From the NCBI GenBank assembly GCA_013336025.1, contig JAAXUM010000098.1, forward strand, positions 1-6,774: a stretch of DNA of 6,774 nucleotides, given 5' to 3'. A program made the translations under genes and the position numbers. Position 1 is the stretch's first letter, and every line of letters begins with the position of its first letter. Source of the DNA: Chlorobiaceae bacterium (lineage in GTDB: Bacteria; Bacteroidota; Chlorobiia; Chlorobiales; Chlorobiaceae). Positions 5,901-6,774 of this stretch are shown here, in pieces. The notes under the pieces were generated by a model, which was not told the origin of the DNA, did not search any database, and saw only the letters and a list, made by a program, of their open reading frames with translations.

Positions 5901-6634
5901 TGAAACAGGAGGAGGAGAGAGTTCTTACCGTAAGCTCCCCAGAAGAGCTGCAGGAAGAGCTTGTAATACTTTCAGGGCGGCTCGATATTGTCCGTTCGGA
6001 TGCTGCTGTTGTGAAACATCAGCTGTATGAACATGAACAGGCCTCGGTGATGCTTCGCGAAAAAACGGCAGCCCTTGTTTCTCAGCAGACAGAGTGTTCA
6101 CGGTGGGCGCTTTTGCACGAGCTTATCGGCTCTTCCGACGGGAAGAAGTATCGGAATTTCGCCCAGGGGCTGACCTTTGAGATCATGGTTCACCATGCCA
6201 ACCGCCAGCTCATGAATATGACAGACAGGTATCTGCTTGTTCGTGACCTGCAGCGTCCTCTTGAGCTGAATGTTATCGACAACTACCAGGCAGGGGAGAT
6301 TCGTTCTACCAAGAACCTTTCGGGTGGCGAAAGTTTTCTTGTCAGTCTTGCCCTTGCTCTCGGTCTTTCGCAGATGTCAAGCCGGAACGTGAGTGTTGAC
6401 TCTCTCTTTCTCGACGAGGGATTCGGTACTCTTGACGAAGATGCGCTTGAAACAGCCCTGCAAACACTTTCCGGGCTGCATGAGAACGGAAAGCTCATAG
6501 GCATTATTTCACATGTTCCGGTACTGAAGGAGAGGATAGGAACCCGAATAGAGGTTATCCCTCTCAGCGGTGGACGAAGCATGGTTTCAGGCCCTGGAGT
6601 TTCAGGCGAGGAGGGAAGAGTATCTGCCCGCTAA
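2948..6634 (+). CDS. sbcC: SbcC, ATPase subunit of the SbcCD nuclease
   Basis: This 1228-residue protein is a bacterial Rad50-type ATPase. With SbcD (Mre11-type nuclease) it cleaves DNA hairpins and trims double-strand ends in the cytoplasm. The N-terminal half-site has the Walker A motif GPTGSGKST (37-45) and the Q-loop LLAQGGF (Q155). Two long Glu/Arg/Leu-rich coiled-coil arms follow, roughly 190-590 and 625-1050, joined by the zinc hook CPLCGS (C600 and C603) almost exactly mid-protein, where two molecules clasp through Zn2+. The C-terminal half-site, from about 1065, has the signature LSGGE (1124-1128), Walker B DSLFLDEG (1151-1158) with E1157, the D-loop GTLDED, and the switch histidine in IISHV (H1189). 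All ATPase elements are intact. It is longer than E. coli SbcC (about 1050), mainly in the arms. The start is set by the family N-terminus MKILSLRFKNLNSL; no Shine-Dalgarno is visible. The usual neighbour sbcD is not in the window. Confidence 0.96.
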   Translation: MKILSLRFKNLNSLVGEWFIDFTAPDYRADGIFAITGPTGSGKSTILDAVSLALYGQTPRLEKVNSSTNEIMSRHTGECFAEVVFETGTGRYRCYWYQHRARRHPLGVLQTQKHEIADVITGRVIETKLQDTLLAVIERTGMDFEQFTRSMLLAQGGFAVFLQSPPDERAPVLEQITGTAIYSAISVKVHERNRAEQQQLEAIRVECSGITLLDDDSLKAAKAELQAKLDEEAGIINRQSDAEAALRWLRQILVMKGELADMEDDFEKLEFSDENFSVDRERMELGRRAAGFESLYQNIRQQQELLERELREKSSSELELERYKTVSAEHSEEFREAEERLRIFKEQEKELSVVVREVRALDIRISGKREQCNELAGEIKVLSEKISASDSIISGIEREILQERTNAEDSEIYLAEHEPDSRLAASLSGIEALVVQYEEAQAEEHEGGVLLEERRKQLENAGTLLLKYQPETVRAREAFDQCRLVLQELSATLASLLPGTDISKLRIAVQAMEERSRNLETLSARIDAAAEREERIDTLTKALPVIDMEQSRAAGEIERLVLLQEKAEQLVEALQREAELYLKIRSLEDERKVLLDGSPCPLCGSVHHPWVDGAAPETSAEGENLRLAKASVQDISEKITALRIEAAGAVKDREHHEEQITALQILLSEERVVCRDLAIQLDVAGELSPEEISRLLSDAFRANGREAERLAEAERLERQQALAESEMQRLHQLYTEAVRAEERAEYEVKTAGVEVDMAMDAQRKIMERKAAIRESLKREYDGYGIVPEKARSCRDVLLLLRSRLERWQLANERRASAYQRIEILEGNLNVQQELLLTRKGEHAEKELLHRAGKSEFEALNELRFVRFGEKNPDEEELRFAEMLNRSEVALDGARRTLEETSTQILKFSTRIAMLAASSTERAREIGEKESLLLQELVDSGFESMESFVLSRLDREELEQLEQREKDLAARRLELETLRGERQNKLKQEEERVLTVSSPEELQEELVILSGRLDIVRSDAAVVKHQLYEHEQASVMLREKTAALVSQQTECSRWALLHELIGSSDGKKYRNFAQGLTFEIMVHHANRQLMNMTDRYLLVRDLQRPLELNVIDNYQAGEIRSTKNLSGGESFLVSLALALGLSQMSSRNVSVDSLFLDEGFGTLDEDALETALQTLSGLHENGKLIGIISHVPVLKERIGTRIEVIPLSGGRSMVSGPGVSGEEGRVSAR

Positions 6635-6731
6635 TTATACGAATTTGCGCGAAGGGGATAAGGCTGTTTGCCGTTTCGGCTTTGCCGATCCGGCATCCAG
6701 CCTTGTTCTGCATGAAGAGGTGAATTTTTAA
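6570..6731 (+). CDS. Possible 53-residue hypothetical protein overlapping the sbcC end
   Basis: A frame open from 6552 has GTG at 6570-6572 and stops at TAA 6729-6731. It overlaps the last 65 bases of sbcC in another frame and continues about 97 bases beyond. The product begins VDEAWFQALEFQARREEYLP and ends SSLVLHEEVNF. It is soluble-looking with ordinary codon use beyond the sbcC stop, where nothing else constrains it. No clear ribosome site precedes the GTG, and I recognise no family. It could be a small gene coupled to sbcC, the remnant of a longer one, or chance. Confidence 0.3.
   Translation: MDEAWFQALEFQARREEYLPANYTNLREGDKAVCRFGFADPASSLVLHEEVNF
6670..6694. repeat. Cluster of alternating GCCG/CGGC hairpin modules
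   Basis: The order is GCCG, TTT, CGGC, TTT, GCCG, ATC, CGGC. Neighbouring modules can pair in three mutually exclusive ways: 6670-6680, 6676-6688 (a five-pair stem, TCGGC with GCCGA) and 6684-6694. The outermost TGCCG and CGGCA can also pair. No T-run follows, so this is not a standard terminator, although its place just after sbcC would suit transcript-end protection or attenuation. It may simply be codon choice if the small overlapping frame is real. Confidence 0.35.
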
Positions 6732-6774
6732 TCTCTCCTCGCGAGTTTTTTCTCTGTCTTGACGACGTCAGGGA
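6728..6774 (-). CDS. Possible C-terminal end of a converging gene
   Basis: On the minus strand a frame enters from the right edge and reads PDVVKTEKKLARRD before TAA (complement of 6728-6730). A basic, Lys/Arg-rich tail like this is typical of protein C-termini. Its stop overlaps the stop of the small plus-strand frame inside one TTAA, as is common between converging genes. Fourteen codons are too few for a firm call; another minus-strand frame is also open at the edge. Confidence 0.22.
   Translation of the reverse strand, partial: PDVVKTEKKLARRD

Overview
Overall picture. The window looks like chromosomal DNA of a Gram-negative bacterium with mid-range GC. A lipoprotein signal and a long Rad50-like SbcC with a central zinc hook support this. 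The general style of the proteins makes me lean towards green sulfur bacteria (Chlorobiaceae), but no taxonomic marker gene is present and this is a weak inference. The first ~280 bases are clearly different: 86 of the first 120 bases are G or C, against 26 of 60 at 361-420.

Layout. 1-288: GC-rich partial reading frame for a small membrane protein, possibly DUF2892/YgaP-like. ~280: abrupt change of composition, which is either an assembly join or a real insertion or deletion. 281-553: C-terminal remnant of an ECF sigma factor (region 4 helix-turn-helix) that has lost region 2. 572-1693: complete GT4 glycosyltransferase, 18 bases after the sigma stop codon and so probably once in the same operon. 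1902-2066: a 54-residue lipoprotein with a good lipobox and a terminator-like hairpin over its stop codon. 2083-2947: about 865 bases with no convincing gene, but with ordered structure: an exact TATAAT beside a 13-base palindrome, a perfect 10-bp inverted repeat, and an open but start-less frame that runs into sbcC through an ATGA overlap. 2948-6634: complete sbcC. 6635-6774: a possible small gene overlapping the sbcC end, and perhaps the tail of a converging gene.

How the genes relate. The sigma remnant and the glycosyltransferase probably formed one unit, as ECF sigma factors often sit beside envelope or polysaccharide genes. The lipoprotein appears to be its own small unit. SbcC is the ATPase half of the SbcCD (Mre11-Rad50-type) nuclease that opens DNA hairpins and trims double-strand breaks. 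Its usual partner gene sbcD is absent from both flanks visible here.

Novelty. I do not see a clear new defence or mobile system. The points most worth checking are the composition break beside the decapitated sigma factor, the structured gene-poor stretch before sbcC, and the 16-bp perfect palindrome that contains the sbcC start codon.
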